A DNA stretch of 64,000 nt from Mesostigma viride (Eukaryota > Streptophyta > Mesostigmatophyceae > Mesostigmatales > Mesostigmataceae): the NCBI GenBank assembly GCA_009746045.1, contig RPFO01000213.1, forward strand, positions 2,846,837-2,910,836. Direction: 5' to 3'. Positions 43,329 through 54,190 of the stretch are shown here, in pieces; position 1 is the stretch's first letter; each line of letters begins with the position of its first letter. Under the pieces are notes generated by a model, which saw only the letters and a program-made list of their open reading frames with translations, did no database searches and was not told where the DNA came from. The translations under genes were made by a program, and so were the position numbers.

Positions 43329-44063
43329 TCAGCAAATCTATGACCAAAAGCACATATAAATAACTCTTGCACACTGAAGACGACACATGCTCAAGGTTTG
43401 GGGTCACTGTGACACGCACTGATGGGTTCCCTAGACGACCACCTGACAGGCGCTAAGGACCACTCAGTAACCAAGTAAACACAATTACACTTCACATGCC
43501 ATCCAACATGCATCAAATACATGCTGAATATGTTATGAAGTACAAAGGGGTGGCCACACACCTCATACACCTTCTGTCACCCTGCCAGACATATGAGCAT
43601 GTGAATAGCAATAATGATGATGGCACTAAAATGCCTAACCAGCATTATGTATGTTTCTCCCAGGTTAGAGTGTAAGGTTTATGCCAACCAAGCTAATCAA
43701 CACAGAAACAACTACGTCACTGCCCTACCTGAGATGGGCAACAAACTGGAACTATGGAGGGCAAGGAACCGAGGAGATCATGGCATACAAAGCTTGCATG
43801 AAGTCAACCATGTCAACCATGGTTGGTTCAGCACATCGCAGTCTTTTCACATCATCATATCAAGGGAAAGCTCAAATAAACCAATGGTGGCAGCTATCTA
43901 CATGCAGTCACACAAATGCAATATCTCCAACATGATCGTCAATAAAACACTTCCTCCCCTGCACGATAAAATGGAAAGAAACCATTGGCGGTCCTCCAGC
44001 GCATGAGCGCTGTGATGCCGCTGCGAAGAGAGGGTGCGTCACTCTCACACAACAAGAAGCGTC
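43329..44063. other. TTAA-element interior, no recognised gene
   Basis: Moderately AT-rich DNA. A plus-strand ORF (43614-44006, 130 codons) shows no motif I recognise and is probably chance. Confidence 0.4.
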
Positions 44064-44075
44064 CATACGCACACC

Positions 44076-44281
44076 AGTTAGGTTAATATTGTGCGGAAAC
44101 CTTTTTGCCACTTGGGCTACTCAGGTTCCGCACAATATTACCGGCGATAACCACTCGCCGGACACTCAAGTTCACACCGGTGTGAACTTGAGTGTCCGGC
44201 GAGTGGTTATCGCCGGTAATATTGTGCGGAACCTGAGTAGCCCAAGTGGCAAAAAGGTTTCCGCACAATATTAACCTAACT
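44076..44281. repeat. Perfect 206-bp palindrome, copy 1
   Basis: The sequence is its own reverse complement over 206 bp, centred at 44178/44179 on CACACCGGTGTG. Both strands therefore encode the same 61-residue ORF. Ends are AGTTAGGTTAATATTG and CAATATTAACCTAACT. It would extrude as a cruciform or fold into a 103-bp RNA hairpin with no loop. It is preceded by CATACGCACACC, as is copy 2. Confidence 0.97.
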
Positions 44282-44308
44282 AGTAAAACCTAGCCTCATA
44301 CGCACACC

Positions 44309-44514
44309 AGTTAGGTTAATATTGTGCGGAAACCTTTTTGCCACTTGGGCTACTCAGGTTCCGCACAATATTACCGGCGATAACCACTCGCCAGACACTC
44401 AAGTTCACACCGGCGTGAACTTGAGTGTCCGGCGAGTGGTTATCGCCGGTAATATTGTGCGGAACCTGAGAAGCCCAAGTGGCAAAAAGGTTTCCGCACA
44501 ATATTAACCTAACT
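44309..44514. repeat. Near-perfect 206-bp palindrome, copy 2
   Basis: Same sequence as copy 1 with three mismatched pairs (central GGCGTG, CCAGACAC against GTGTCCGG, and TACTCAGG against CCTGAGAA). It is flanked by ACACC on both sides (44304-44308 and 44515-44519), a likely 5-bp TSD. The two copies and their shared 12-bp leader form a 233-bp tandem arrangement. Confidence 0.95.
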
Positions 44515-44529
44515 ACACCATCCTTGCCA

Positions 44530-45270
44530 GAACACGTTTTATGAAATGCCTTAAACCTTCCCGAGAAGCTATAGGCTTCGACTGAAGCGGCCCTGACCAC
44601 GACATCAACGAAAACAATCTAAAGCTGCCAGGTATTCGGCAAGCAACGGCGAGCTAGCTGGCGGAAACTGCCCAAAAAGAACGCAAAAACCTTCGAACGA
44701 TGAGCTCATAGAAGAAAGAACTGATAGCACATAACATTCACGACAAATATCTACCTTGACCTCGCAGATCCCTCGCTCAGGCGCGCAACAACGGCCGTTC
44801 TTCCATGGAAGGTTCCGACATGCACTGCGCAGGCCTGAAGAATTACTTAGCGAGAATGGCCGAAAATGTAGCAAAAAGCACCAGTTCGGTTTGGAATTCA
44901 ATGCTACCGATATTAATGCATCCTTCACGATCAAAAAGACCCCCAAAACTGAGAATTTACTGCCGCTATCACGAATTCTATTTATTCCGCGCGACCAAAA
45001 AATGCAGTTTACCCCCCATGCCGATGGCAGTAAAAGAAAGCAGCGATATTGTAAACCAGCTACTTGCCGCCACAACCCAACATCATTAAATCATCGTATT
45101 CAACATTCGAGCAATTTTTTTGCATTTCTCTAGCCCTACATTGCTAGTTTCGCCTAAACGCAGTCGCCATGGCCACTTCCGCAAGGGGTGCGCCCACCGT
45201 GCACCCACTTTTCACGGTACGGCTGGTACCGCGAATTTTTTGGCGCGGAAAATATTCGGCGCGCCACGTC
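44530..45270. repeat. ~740-bp dispersed noncoding repeat, copy 1
   Basis: Diverged from 48940-49690 but collinear with it: CCTTCCCGA near the start, GCGCAGGCCT in the middle, and a well-conserved end containing CAGTCGCCATGGCCACTTCC, TTTTCACGGTACGG and GGCGCGGAAAATATTCG. It forms the right end of the TTAA element. ORFs on both strands are unrecognised. Confidence 0.7.
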
Positions 45271-45277
45271 CCCTTAA

Positions 45278-47752
45278 TGATGAGGATTCAGGCTCCCATG
45301 GTGTCATCATTGCCCGTGTACGTACATGGATGGCATTTTTGTATATAATGATGAGGATTCAGGCTCCCATGGTGTCATCATGGCCCGTCTACGTACATGG
45401 ATGGCATTTATGTAATTAATGATGAGGATTCAGGCTCCCATGGTGTCATCATCGCCCGTCTACGTACATGGATGGCATTTATGTAATCAATGATGAGGAT
45501 TCAGGCTCCCATGGTGTCATCATGGCTTGTCTACGTACATGGTTGGCATTTATGTAATTAATGATGAGGATTCAGGCTCCCATGGTGTCATCATGGCCCG
45601 TCTACGTACATGGATGTCAAGGAATAGTAAATGATGAGGATTCAGGCTCCCATGGTGTCATCATGGCTTGTCTACGTACATGGTTGGCATTTATGTAATT
45701 AATGAGGAGGATTCAGGCTCCCATGGCGTCTCCATGCATGGCTGGCCTACGTACATGGTTGGCATTTATGTAATTCATGAGGAGGATTTAGGCTCCCATG
45801 GTGTCATCATCGCCTGTGTACGTACATGGATGGCATTTATGTAATTAATGATGAGGATTCAGGCTCCCATGGTGTCATCATGGCTTGTCTACGTACATGG
45901 TTGGCATTTATGTAATTAATGAGGAGGATTCAGGCTCCCATGGTGTCATCATGGCTTGTCTACGTACATGGTTGGCATTTATGTAATTAATGATGAGGAT
46001 TCAGGCTCCCATGGTGTCATCATGGCCCGTCTACGTACATGGATGTCAAGGAATAGTAAATGATGAGGATTCAGGCTCCCATGGTGTCATCATGGCTTGT
46101 CTACGTACATACATGGTTGGCATTTATGTAATTAATGAGGAGGATTCAGGCTCCCATGGTGTGACTCTCCATGGCTGGCCTATTTACATGGTTGGCATTT
46201 ATGTAATTAATGAGGAGGATTTAGGCTCCCATGGTGTCATCATGGCTGGCCTACGTACATGGATGGCATTTATGTAATTAATGATGAGGATTCAGGCTCC
46301 CATGGTGTCATCATGGCTGGCCTACGTACATGGATGGCATTTATGTAATCAATGATGAGGATTCAGGCTCCCATGGTGTCATCATGGCTTGTCTACGTAC
46401 ATGGTTGGCATTTATGTAATTAATGAGGAGGATTCAGGCTCCCATGGTGTCTCCATGGCTGGCCTACGTACATGGATGTCAAGGAATAGTAAATGATGAG
46501 GATTCAGGCTCCCATGGTGTCATCATGGCCCGTGTACGTACATGGATGGCATGTATGTAATTAATGAGGAGGATTCAGGCTCCCATGGTGTCATCATGGC
46601 TGGCCTACGTACATGGATGTCAAAGAAAAAAAAATGATGAGGATTCAGGCTCCCATGGTGTCATCATGGCTGGCCTACGTACATGGATGTCTCATTAAAA
46701 AAATGACGAGGATTCAGGCTCCCATGGTGTCATCATGGCTTGTCTACGTACATGGTTGGCATTTATGTAATTAATGAGGAGGATTCAGGCTCCCATGGTG
46801 TCATCATGGCTTGTCTACGTACATGGTTGGCATTTATGTAATTAATGATGAGGATTCAGGCTCCCATGGTGTCATCATGGCCCGTCTACGTACATGGATG
46901 TCAAGGAATAGTAAATGATGAGGATTCAGGCTCCCATGGTGTCATCATGGCTTGTCTACGTACATGGTTGGCATTTATGTAATTAATGAGGAGGATTCAG
47001 GCTCCCATGGTGTGACTCTCCATGGCTGGCCTATTTACATGGTTGGCATTTATGTAATTAATGAGGAGGATTTAGGCTCCCATGGTGTCATCATGGCTGG
47101 CCTACGTACATGGATGGCATTTATGTAATTAATGATGAGGATTCAGGCTCCCATGGTGTCATCATGGCCCGTCTACGTACATGGATGTCAAGGAAAAGTA
47201 AATGATGAGGATTCAGGCTCCCATGGTGTCATCATGGCTTGTCTACGTACATGGTTGGCATTTATGTAATTAATGAGGAGGATTCAGGCTCCCATGGTGT
47301 GACTCTCCATGGCTGGCCTATGTACATGGTTGGCATTTATGTAATTAATGAGGAGGATTTAGGCTCCCATGGTGTCATCATGGCTGGCCTACGTACATGG
47401 ATGGCATGTATGTAATTAATGATGAGGATTCAGGCTCCCATGGTGTCATCATGGCCCGTCTACGTACATGGATGTCAAAGAAAAAAAAATGACGAGGATT
47501 CAGGCTCCCATGGTGTCATCATGGCTGGCCTACGTACATGGATGTCTCATAAAAAAAATGATGAGGATTCAGGCTCCCATGGTGTCATCATGGCCCGTGT
47601 ATGTACATGGTTGGCATTTATGTAATTAATGATGAGGATTCAGGCTCCATTGGTGTCATCATGGCCCGTCTACGTACATGGGTGGCATTTATGTATTTAA
47701 TGATGAGGATTTAGGCTCCCATGGGGTCATCATGGCTTGTCTACGTACATGG
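45278..47752. repeat. 71-bp satellite array, segment 5
   Basis: About 35 monomers, starting exactly after the TTAA duplication. It contains an internal long duplication (monomer order at about 45870-46280 resembles about 46740-47140). It ends at TACATGG, then changes to unrelated AT-rich DNA. Confidence 0.96.
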
Positions 47753-48026
47753 AGTCATATTGATTCATGGAACAATGAGATACCATTCTTAATTGAAAAT
47801 TGTTCTTGATACTTTCACATGCATGCCCGGAATCGTGAATTTGTGCGGGTTTCCATGATGACAATCCTCATTGAATTCTTGAGCACACAATATTGAGCAA
47901 TTTAGGGGCACTTCGGCAATGTTGACCATTTTCATTCATGATAAAATTAACATTTAATGCAATAAATACATATTCCACTCATTTTAATAAACCATGCAAA
48001 AACGATACAAGCACGCTCAAGCTAGG
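47753..48026. other. AT-rich spacer
   Basis: No ORF, repeat or regulatory signal recognised. Confidence 0.4.
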
Positions 48027-48409
48027 GGTGGGCTGGCATGCACGCGTGGGTGTGGGGGTGGGCTGGCATGCATGCGTGGGTGTGGGGTTGGGCTAGCCTG
48101 CATGCGTGGGTGTGTGGGGGGGCTAGCATGCATGCGTGGGTGTGGGGGGGGCTGTCATGCATGCGTGGGTGTGTGGGGGGGCTGGCATGCAAGCGTGGGT
48201 GTGTGGGGGGGCTAGCATGCATGCGTGGGTGTGGGGGTGGGCTAGCATGCATGCGTGGGTGTGAGTGTGGGCTAGCATGCATGCGTGGGTGTGGGGGGGG
48301 GCTAGCATGCATGCGTGGGTGTGGGGGGGCCGGGGCCGGGGCTAGCATGCATGCGTGGGTGTGGGGGTGGGCTAGCATGCATGCGTGGGTGTGGGGGGGG
48401 GCTAGCACG
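48027..48409. repeat. 30-bp G-rich minisatellite, about 12 units
   Basis: The unit is like GCTAGCATGCATGCGTGGGT plus a GTGGGG-type run. Each unit carries the GCATGCATGC palindrome. One unit is longer through an added CCGGGGCCGGGG. ORFs on both strands follow from the period of three codon multiples and are not credible genes. Confidence 0.95.
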
Positions 48410-48939
48410 CCCCACCCCTCCATCGGCACAGCCAGCCTTGTGAGTCTACCCTTAACAACAAGGCTGGTAGGACGACACGCCTGAGCAGCATATGTCATGC
48501 CTATCTCAGGCTAATAATGTGTGATTTTGTGCCAACAACCAAGTTGTTCCACCCAACAACACATTATAAACCCTCTTCCAAAATGCCCAACAAGCCGGAC
48601 ACGTGGAGGACCACACACGCATGCAGTATATAAAGAGAAAATAAGCTGACTTTTTATCCAGCCAACCTGTGGCTAGCTGCTCTGGTTAGCATGACAAATG
48701 CTAACATTTACTCAGTGGGAAAGGTGAAGAGACCATTGGAACAGCCTACCTGACGCATGTGCCACCAAAGCATTGTGTCCCGCAAAATGCACACTGCCTC
48801 CTTTCTAACAAGCACGAGCCGCTCTCTTTAGGAGACAGGTGCCAGCTCGTCAGTGTCTGGGGAAAATGATGCCGCTGCTTAGGAAGACCGCGTGAATTTC
48901 CTCGAACACAACTGTCTATAAAGCAAAAGAAATTTCAGA
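48410..48939. other. Noncoding spacer
   Basis: No gene recognised. It includes an imperfect inverted repeat around AAGGCTGG (CAGCCTTG...CAAGGCTG at about 48431-48468). Confidence 0.4.
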
Positions 48940-49690
48940 GAAGCATGGAAATAAAAGCATTACACCTTCCCGACAGGTTGTGGGCCACGCGCTGCAGCAA
49001 GCCAGCCACGTCACAGACGAACTTGCTTAAAAACATCCAGGAATCCAGCGATGCAGCGCCAGGACCCGCAACTTCATGGCTGCATCTGGCCGGAAAGAAG
49101 GCAAAAAGCTTACGCTCAACGAGGTAAGAAAGCAGGAAAGCGCTATCTTAGGACGTTTAATACAAGAACGTACCATAACGGGCATTTATTCGTGCCCAGG
49201 CGCACAAGAAAGGCCACCCTTTCATGGAGAGGTCGGGCGCGCATCGCGCAGGCCTAATGTTATCTTACCGCAAAATGACGGGAAAGGTAAAGATAGCAGC
49301 GGGAATTTTTACGGCTTTAGAAACATCATTAAACTAGCTTCCATTAGGACCATCAAAACTGGCAACAATCGACAATCACACCTGCAGGCATCAATTATAC
49401 TTTATTCATCCCGACAGAAATTCAGGCCGGACCCCCCCTGCCGATGGTAAAGAAAAAGAGCCCGCGACATTATAGATCGCAACTATCCCACCATAAATTA
49501 GAATCAGTAACTAATTTTCTCCAAGAATCGAGCATTTTTTCTGCTTTCCGCGAGCCAGATTTGTCACGTTTCGTCTAAAAGCAGTCGCCATGGCCACTTC
49601 CGCAAGGGGTGCGCGCACCGTGCACCCACTTTTCACGGTACGGAGGGTACCGCGGAATTTTTTTGGCGCGGAAAATATTCGCCGCCAAAA
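48940..49690. repeat. ~740-bp dispersed noncoding repeat, copy 2
   Basis: Counterpart of 44530-45270, same orientation. Best conserved at the end (about 49563-49690). It ends GCCGCCAAAAATTAA, so a TTAA lies at this boundary too, although no partner TTAA was identified on the left. Confidence 0.65.
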
Positions 49691-50521
49691 ATTAACCATG
49701 CATGCATGCCCGTCGTCTCCAAACATTGCATTACATGCACGTGACGGCGTGTTCCCTCGGTCATGGTGCGCGGCGGTGCCAGCTGGACTGATGTCATGCC
49801 CTCCACGTAGGCTCGTTCTACATTTCAGAACTGATCCATGGCGCATAATTAGAATTTTGGAAGGTAGAATCAGGTTCTGAAGGTTCTACATAGTAGCCTA
49901 GTAAGGGTACACTAACATGTAGCCCAGTAGTTACTAATCCTGCGATCATGACGGAATATACATGTAGTGATACTAATCGATACATGTAGTACACATGGTT
50001 GGCGCACAGAATGTTGTACAACCTGCCCTACATGTCGGAAAAACGCACACTCTGACAAACGTGATTGGAATATATTGTACAACATCATCACTAACGCTAC
50101 ATCCGGAACTGTTCTAGTGAATAGCATTACAATGTACTCCCCCGGCAGGTGTGGGTGCCCGAGTACTTGGAGTCTGAACACGCAGTGTCGACTCCTATTG
50201 GTGCAAAGGCATTTTTGTCGTCTCTTCATTTTTTTTCTCCGTTACCACTATATATTGTACAATAGCATGTAGGATGGTACATCCAGAACTGTTCGAGCGA
50301 ATAGCAGGGGGATCTACACCCCCGGTGGGGATCTACACCCTACTCCAATACCTGGATGAGACCGGCAGTCGCCGTGTCGAATCCTTTTTGCGGCATGTCA
50401 GTTTTCAGGGTTCTTTTTTTTTAGTTTTTTTCCCTTTTTTTTTTTTTCTCCATTTTTACAAATCAGATTTTTCAGAACAGTGCATACGGCTAAGCTTTCA
50501 TTTCGCAAGACAATTCTTACG
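49691..50521. other. Unclassified noncoding DNA with a recurring short block
   Basis: A block built of TATATTGTACAA, TACATCC, GAACTGTTC and GAATAGCA occurs at about 50068-50125 and 50249-50307. The GAACTGTTC...GAATAGC part recurs at 50822-50842 inside the foldback. After the second block comes a box B-like GTGTCGAATCC followed by T5 (about 50376-50391), suggestive of a tRNA-derived short element but without a full tRNA fold. Confidence 0.4.
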
Positions 50522-51270
50522 GCACCTTCCAAAGTCCCTGGTGTGTGTCAGTGCAGCGTCGACATGGCATGCGTGGAGGATATTTGCGTACGTACGACGA
50601 ATCATGTGAAACGACTGGTCCAACCTGAAAAATTTTGAATTTTTGCCGTGTCCAGTAACGGTCCTAGGTTGCACCCGCGGGCCGTTCCGGCAGCTGTACA
50701 GAATAGATCAGAAAGATACGCCGCGGAATGACGCCAGTGCCCGGCAAATGTGAGTCGGGAACTGAACAGTCACTACAAACGTCGAAAATCTATTGCTCCA
50801 CCCCCCCAAAAAAGCGTTCCGGAACTGTTCGAAGCGAATAGCACTGACAGGATTCGAACCTGCGTCCAGAGTGAGGTTGCGGAGTGAGGGAGGCCAGCCA
50901 TCATGGTCCGCACACAAATCTGGCTCGGGTCCGATCCCTGTCAGTGCTCTTCGCTTCGAACAGGTCCGGAACGCTTTTTTGTGGGGTGGAGCAATAAATA
51001 CTCGACATTTGCAGTGACTGTTCAGTTCCGGGCTCACAAATGATTTGCCGGGCACAGGCGTCGTTGCGCGGCGTATCTTTGTGATCTTTTCTGTACAGCT
51101 GTCGGAACGGCCCGCGGGTGCAACCTAGGACCGTTACTGGACACGGAAAAAATTTAAAATTTTTCAGGTTGGACCAGTCGTTTCACATGATTCGTCGTAC
51201 GTACGCAAATATCCTCCACGCATGCCATGTCGACGCTGCACTGACACACACCAGGGACTTTGGAAGGTGC
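50522..51270. repeat. ~750-bp foldback (inverted repeat) element
   Basis: Arms 50522-50851 and 50937-51270 are reverse complements with scattered mismatches, around an 85-nt spacer whose edges are also partly complementary. The outer end is GCACCTTCCAAAGTCCCTGG. The inner arm end on the minus strand reads GCAGGTTCGAATCCTGT, like a tRNA T arm. No transposase is present. Confidence 0.9.
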
Positions 51271-51375
51271 GCACCCTGCCCGCCCAGGTAATTGATGCGG
51301 TGTTTTGCAGGCGCGCACCGCCGGATGCGCCCACCACGCCCGCCACCGCACGTCCAGTGACCGACTGTGGTCCAC

Positions 51376-52150
51376 GTTCTTTTTCGCCTGCGGGTGCAGC
51401 CCCCATAATGCGTACGAGCAGCTTCACGGCTTTCTTCTTTGGAAATCAAGAACAACGGGCCTGACAACAACAACAACGACAGCAGCATCAGCAACAACAA
51501 GAGTGAGTTGCGGGATTTTACGTACGTGGTTTTCCTAATTTTTTTTCACCTGGCATGTTGAGTATTCATCCCATTTTGCGTCATGACGGCTTCCTGAACG
51601 ACGACTCTCTCTCCCTCTCCCTCTCCCCCCCTCTCCCTCTTATTTTTCACCAGGTTTTTCATGCCGATTTTAAATCCCTTTTGCGTCATGCTCTTGTAGC
51701 GTGATGTCGTCAATTGTCACTCACAACAATACTATCATTGTGGTTCGTTCTTTTTCGCCTGCGGGTGCAGGTCACGAGCGTTGCGTACGAGCAGCACGGC
51801 TTTCTCTTAAATCAAGAACAACGGGCCTGACAACAAGAACAACGACAGCAGCATCAGCAACAACAAGAGTGAGTTGCGGGATTTTATGTACGTTGTTTTT
51901 CTCATGTTTTTTCACCTGTCATGTTGAGTATTCATCCCATTTTGCGTCATGCCGGCTTCCTGAACGACGACTCTCTCTCCCTCTCCCTCTCCCCCCCTCT
52001 CCCTCTTATTTTTCACCAGGTTTTTCATGCCGATTTTTAATCCCTTTTGCGTCATGCTCCTTGTAGCGTGATGTCGTCAATTGTCACTCACAACCATGCT
52101 ATCATTGTGGTTCGTTCTTTTTCGCCTGCGGGTGCAGGTCACGAGCGTTG
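51376..52150. repeat. ~370-bp tandem repeat, two copies plus a third start
   Basis: Copies begin with GTTCTTTTTCGCCTGCGGGT at 51376, 51747 and 52114 (periods 371 and 367). Each full copy contains an AACAACAACGACAGCAGCATC-like stretch and a CTCTCTCCCTCTCCCTC run; the third runs into the long pyrimidine tract. The seeds of the 2-kb CT tract are thus already present in the repeat. Confidence 0.92.
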
Positions 52151-52198
52151 CGTGCGGTGCGTCATCAATCCAAGAACAAAACACGATGTGGCTAAACC

Positions 52199-52562
52199 CT
52201 CCCTCCCTCCCTCCCTCCCTCCCTCTCCCTCCCTCCCTCCCTCTCCCTCTCCCTCTCCCTCTCCCTCTCCCTCTCCTCTCCTCTCCTCTCCCTCTCCCTC
52301 TCCCTCTCCCTCTCCCTCTCCCTCTCCTCTCCCTCTCCCTCTCCCTCTCCCTCTCCCTCTCCCTCTCCCTCTCCCTCTCCCTCTCCCTCTCCTCTCCCTC
52401 TCCCTCTCCCTCTCCCTCTCCCTCTCCCTCTCCCTCTCCCTCCCCTCCCTCCCTCCCTCTCCTCTCCTCCTCCCTCCTCTCCCTCCCTCCCTCTCCTCCC
52501 TCCCTCCCTCCTCCCTCTCCCTCCATCCCTCCCTCCCTCCCTCCCTCCATCCCTCCATCCCT
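52199..52562. repeat. CCCTCT/CCTC pyrimidine tract, left
   Basis: Essentially pure pyrimidine on the plus strand, mostly CCCTCT hexamers. Confidence 0.98.
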
Positions 52563-53158
52563 CTTACGGTTACGCTTACGCTTACGGTTACGCTTACGCT
52601 TACGCTTACGCTTACGCTTACGCTTACGCTTACGCTTACGCTTACGCTTACGCTTACGCTTACGCTTACGCTTACGCTTACGCTTACGCTTACGCTTACG
52701 CTTACGCTTACGCTTATGCTTACGCTTATGCTTACGCTTACGCTTACGCTTACGCTTAGGCTTACGCTTACGCTTACGCTTACGCTTACGCTTACGCTTA
52801 CGCTTACGCTTACGCTTACGCTTACGCTTACGCTTACGCTTACGCTTACGCTTACGCTTACGCGTACGCGTACGCGTACGCATACGCGTACGCATATGCT
52901 TACGCGTACGCTTATGCTTACGCTTACGCTTACGCTTACGCTTACGCTTACGCTTACGCGTACGCTTACGCTTACGCTTACGCTTACGCTTACGCTTACG
53001 CTTACGCTTACGCTTACGCTTACGCTTACGCTTACGCTTACGCTTACGCTTACGCTTACGCCTACGCTTACGCTTACGCTTACGCTTACGCTTACGCTTA
53101 CGCTTACGCTTACGCTTACGCTTACGCTTACGCTTACGCTTACGCTTACGCTTACGCT
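52563..53158. repeat. (CTTACG)n hexamer array, about 99 units
   Basis: Plus strand CTTACG, minus strand GTAAGC. Variants CTTATG, CTTAGG and GTACGC are scattered, mostly in the middle (about 52861-52916). It gives long LTLT/RLRL or KRKR reading frames on both strands that are artefacts of the period. Confidence 0.98.
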
Positions 53159-53855
53159 TCCCTCCCTCTCCCTCTCCTCTCCCTCTCCCTCTCTCCCTCT
53201 CCCTCTCCCTCTCCTCTCCTCTCCCTCTCCCTCTCCCTCTCCCTCTCCCTCTCCCTCTCCCTCTCCCTCTCCCTCTCCCTCCTCTCCCTCTCCTCTCCCT
53301 CTCCCTCTCCTCTCCCTCTCCCTCTCCCTCCCTCTCCCTCTCCCTCCTCTCCTCTCCCTCTCCTCTCCCTCTCCCTCTCCTCTCCCTCTCTCTCCCTCTC
53401 CCTCTCCCTCTCCTCTCCCTCTCCTCTCCCTCTCCCTCTCCCTCTCCCTCTCCCTCTCCCTCTCCTCTCCTCTCCCTCTCCTCTCCCTCTCCCTCTCCCT
53501 CTCCCTCTCCTCTCCCTCTCCCTCTCCTCTCCTCTCCCTCTCCCTCTCCCTCTCCCTCTCCTCTCCCTCTCCCTCTCCCTCTCCCTCTCCCCTCTCCTCT
53601 CCTCTCCCTCTCCCTCTCCCTCTCCTCTCCTCTCCTCTCCCTCTCCTCTCTTCCCTCTCCCTCTCCTCTCTCTCCCTCTCCTCTCCCTCTCCCTCTCCCT
53701 CTCCTCTCCTCTCCCTCTCCCTCTCCTCCTCCTCCTCCTCCTCCCTCCTCCCTCCCTCCTCCTCCCTCCCTCCCTCCTCCTCCCTCCCTCCTCCCTCCTC
53801 CCTCTCTCTCTCTTCTCTCTTTCTCTCTCATCTCTCCTCTCTCTCTCTCTCTCCT

Positions 53856-53905
<50 letters not shown>

Positions 53906-54046
53906 CTCTCTCTCTTCTCTCTCTCTTCTCTCTCTCTCTCTTCCTCTCTCTCTCTTCTCTCGTCTCTCTCTCTCTCTCTCTCTCTCTCCTCTCTCTCCTC
54001 TCTCTTCTCTTCTCTCTCTTCTCTCTCTCTCCTCTTCTCTTTCTCT

Positions 54047-54088
<42 letters not shown>

Positions 54089-54190
54089 TTCCTCTCTCCT
54101 CTTCTCCTCTCTCTCTCTCTCTCTTCCTCTCTCTCTTCTCTCTGCTCTCCCTCTCCTTCTCTCTCTCTCTCTCTCTCACTCCCTCCTTCC
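53159..54190. repeat. Pyrimidine tract, right: CCCTCT grading into CT dinucleotides
   Basis: About 1 kb of pure pyrimidine, CCCTCT-rich to ~53800, then CTCTCT-rich. Such tracts can form triplex (H-DNA). Confidence 0.97.

Larger units (their letters stand above)
35771..45273. mobile_element. TTAA-flanked DNA element in the satellite, hosting Copia-C
   Basis: The satellite linker GTAATTAA/TGATGAGG is split with TTAA on both sides (35767-35770 and 45274-45277). The inner ends form a short imperfect terminal inverted repeat: GGGGAGGTGGC at the left, and the complement of GGGGACGTGGC at the right. Without Copia-C and one TSD copy the element is about 2.7 kb. TTAA duplication is the hallmark of piggyBac-type transposases, though classic piggyBac ends begin CCC. 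The ORFs (for example 36059-36508 plus and 44605-45075 minus) show no DDE motif I can recognise, so it is probably non-autonomous. Confidence 0.7.

Noticed and set aside
44083-44274. Identical 61-residue ORFs on both strands
   Set aside because: They are a direct consequence of the perfect palindrome, not evidence for a protein.
48022-48498. His/Ala/Pro-rich repetitive ORFs over the G-rich minisatellite
   Set aside because: They are a translation of a 30-bp repeat (a multiple of three), open on both strands.
50846-50945. Possible tRNA gene on the minus strand (T-arm-like GGTTCGAATCC with AGCACTG/CAGTGCT acceptor pairing)
   Set aside because: The span is ~100 nt with no credible D arm or anticodon arm, and the acceptor pairing is simply the inner end of the foldback arms.
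52563-53158. Telomere repeat
   Set aside because: GTAAGC/CTTACG is not a telomere repeat I know of in algae or other eukaryotes (TTTAGGG, TTAGGG, TTTTAGGG), and it lies internally between pyrimidine tracts.
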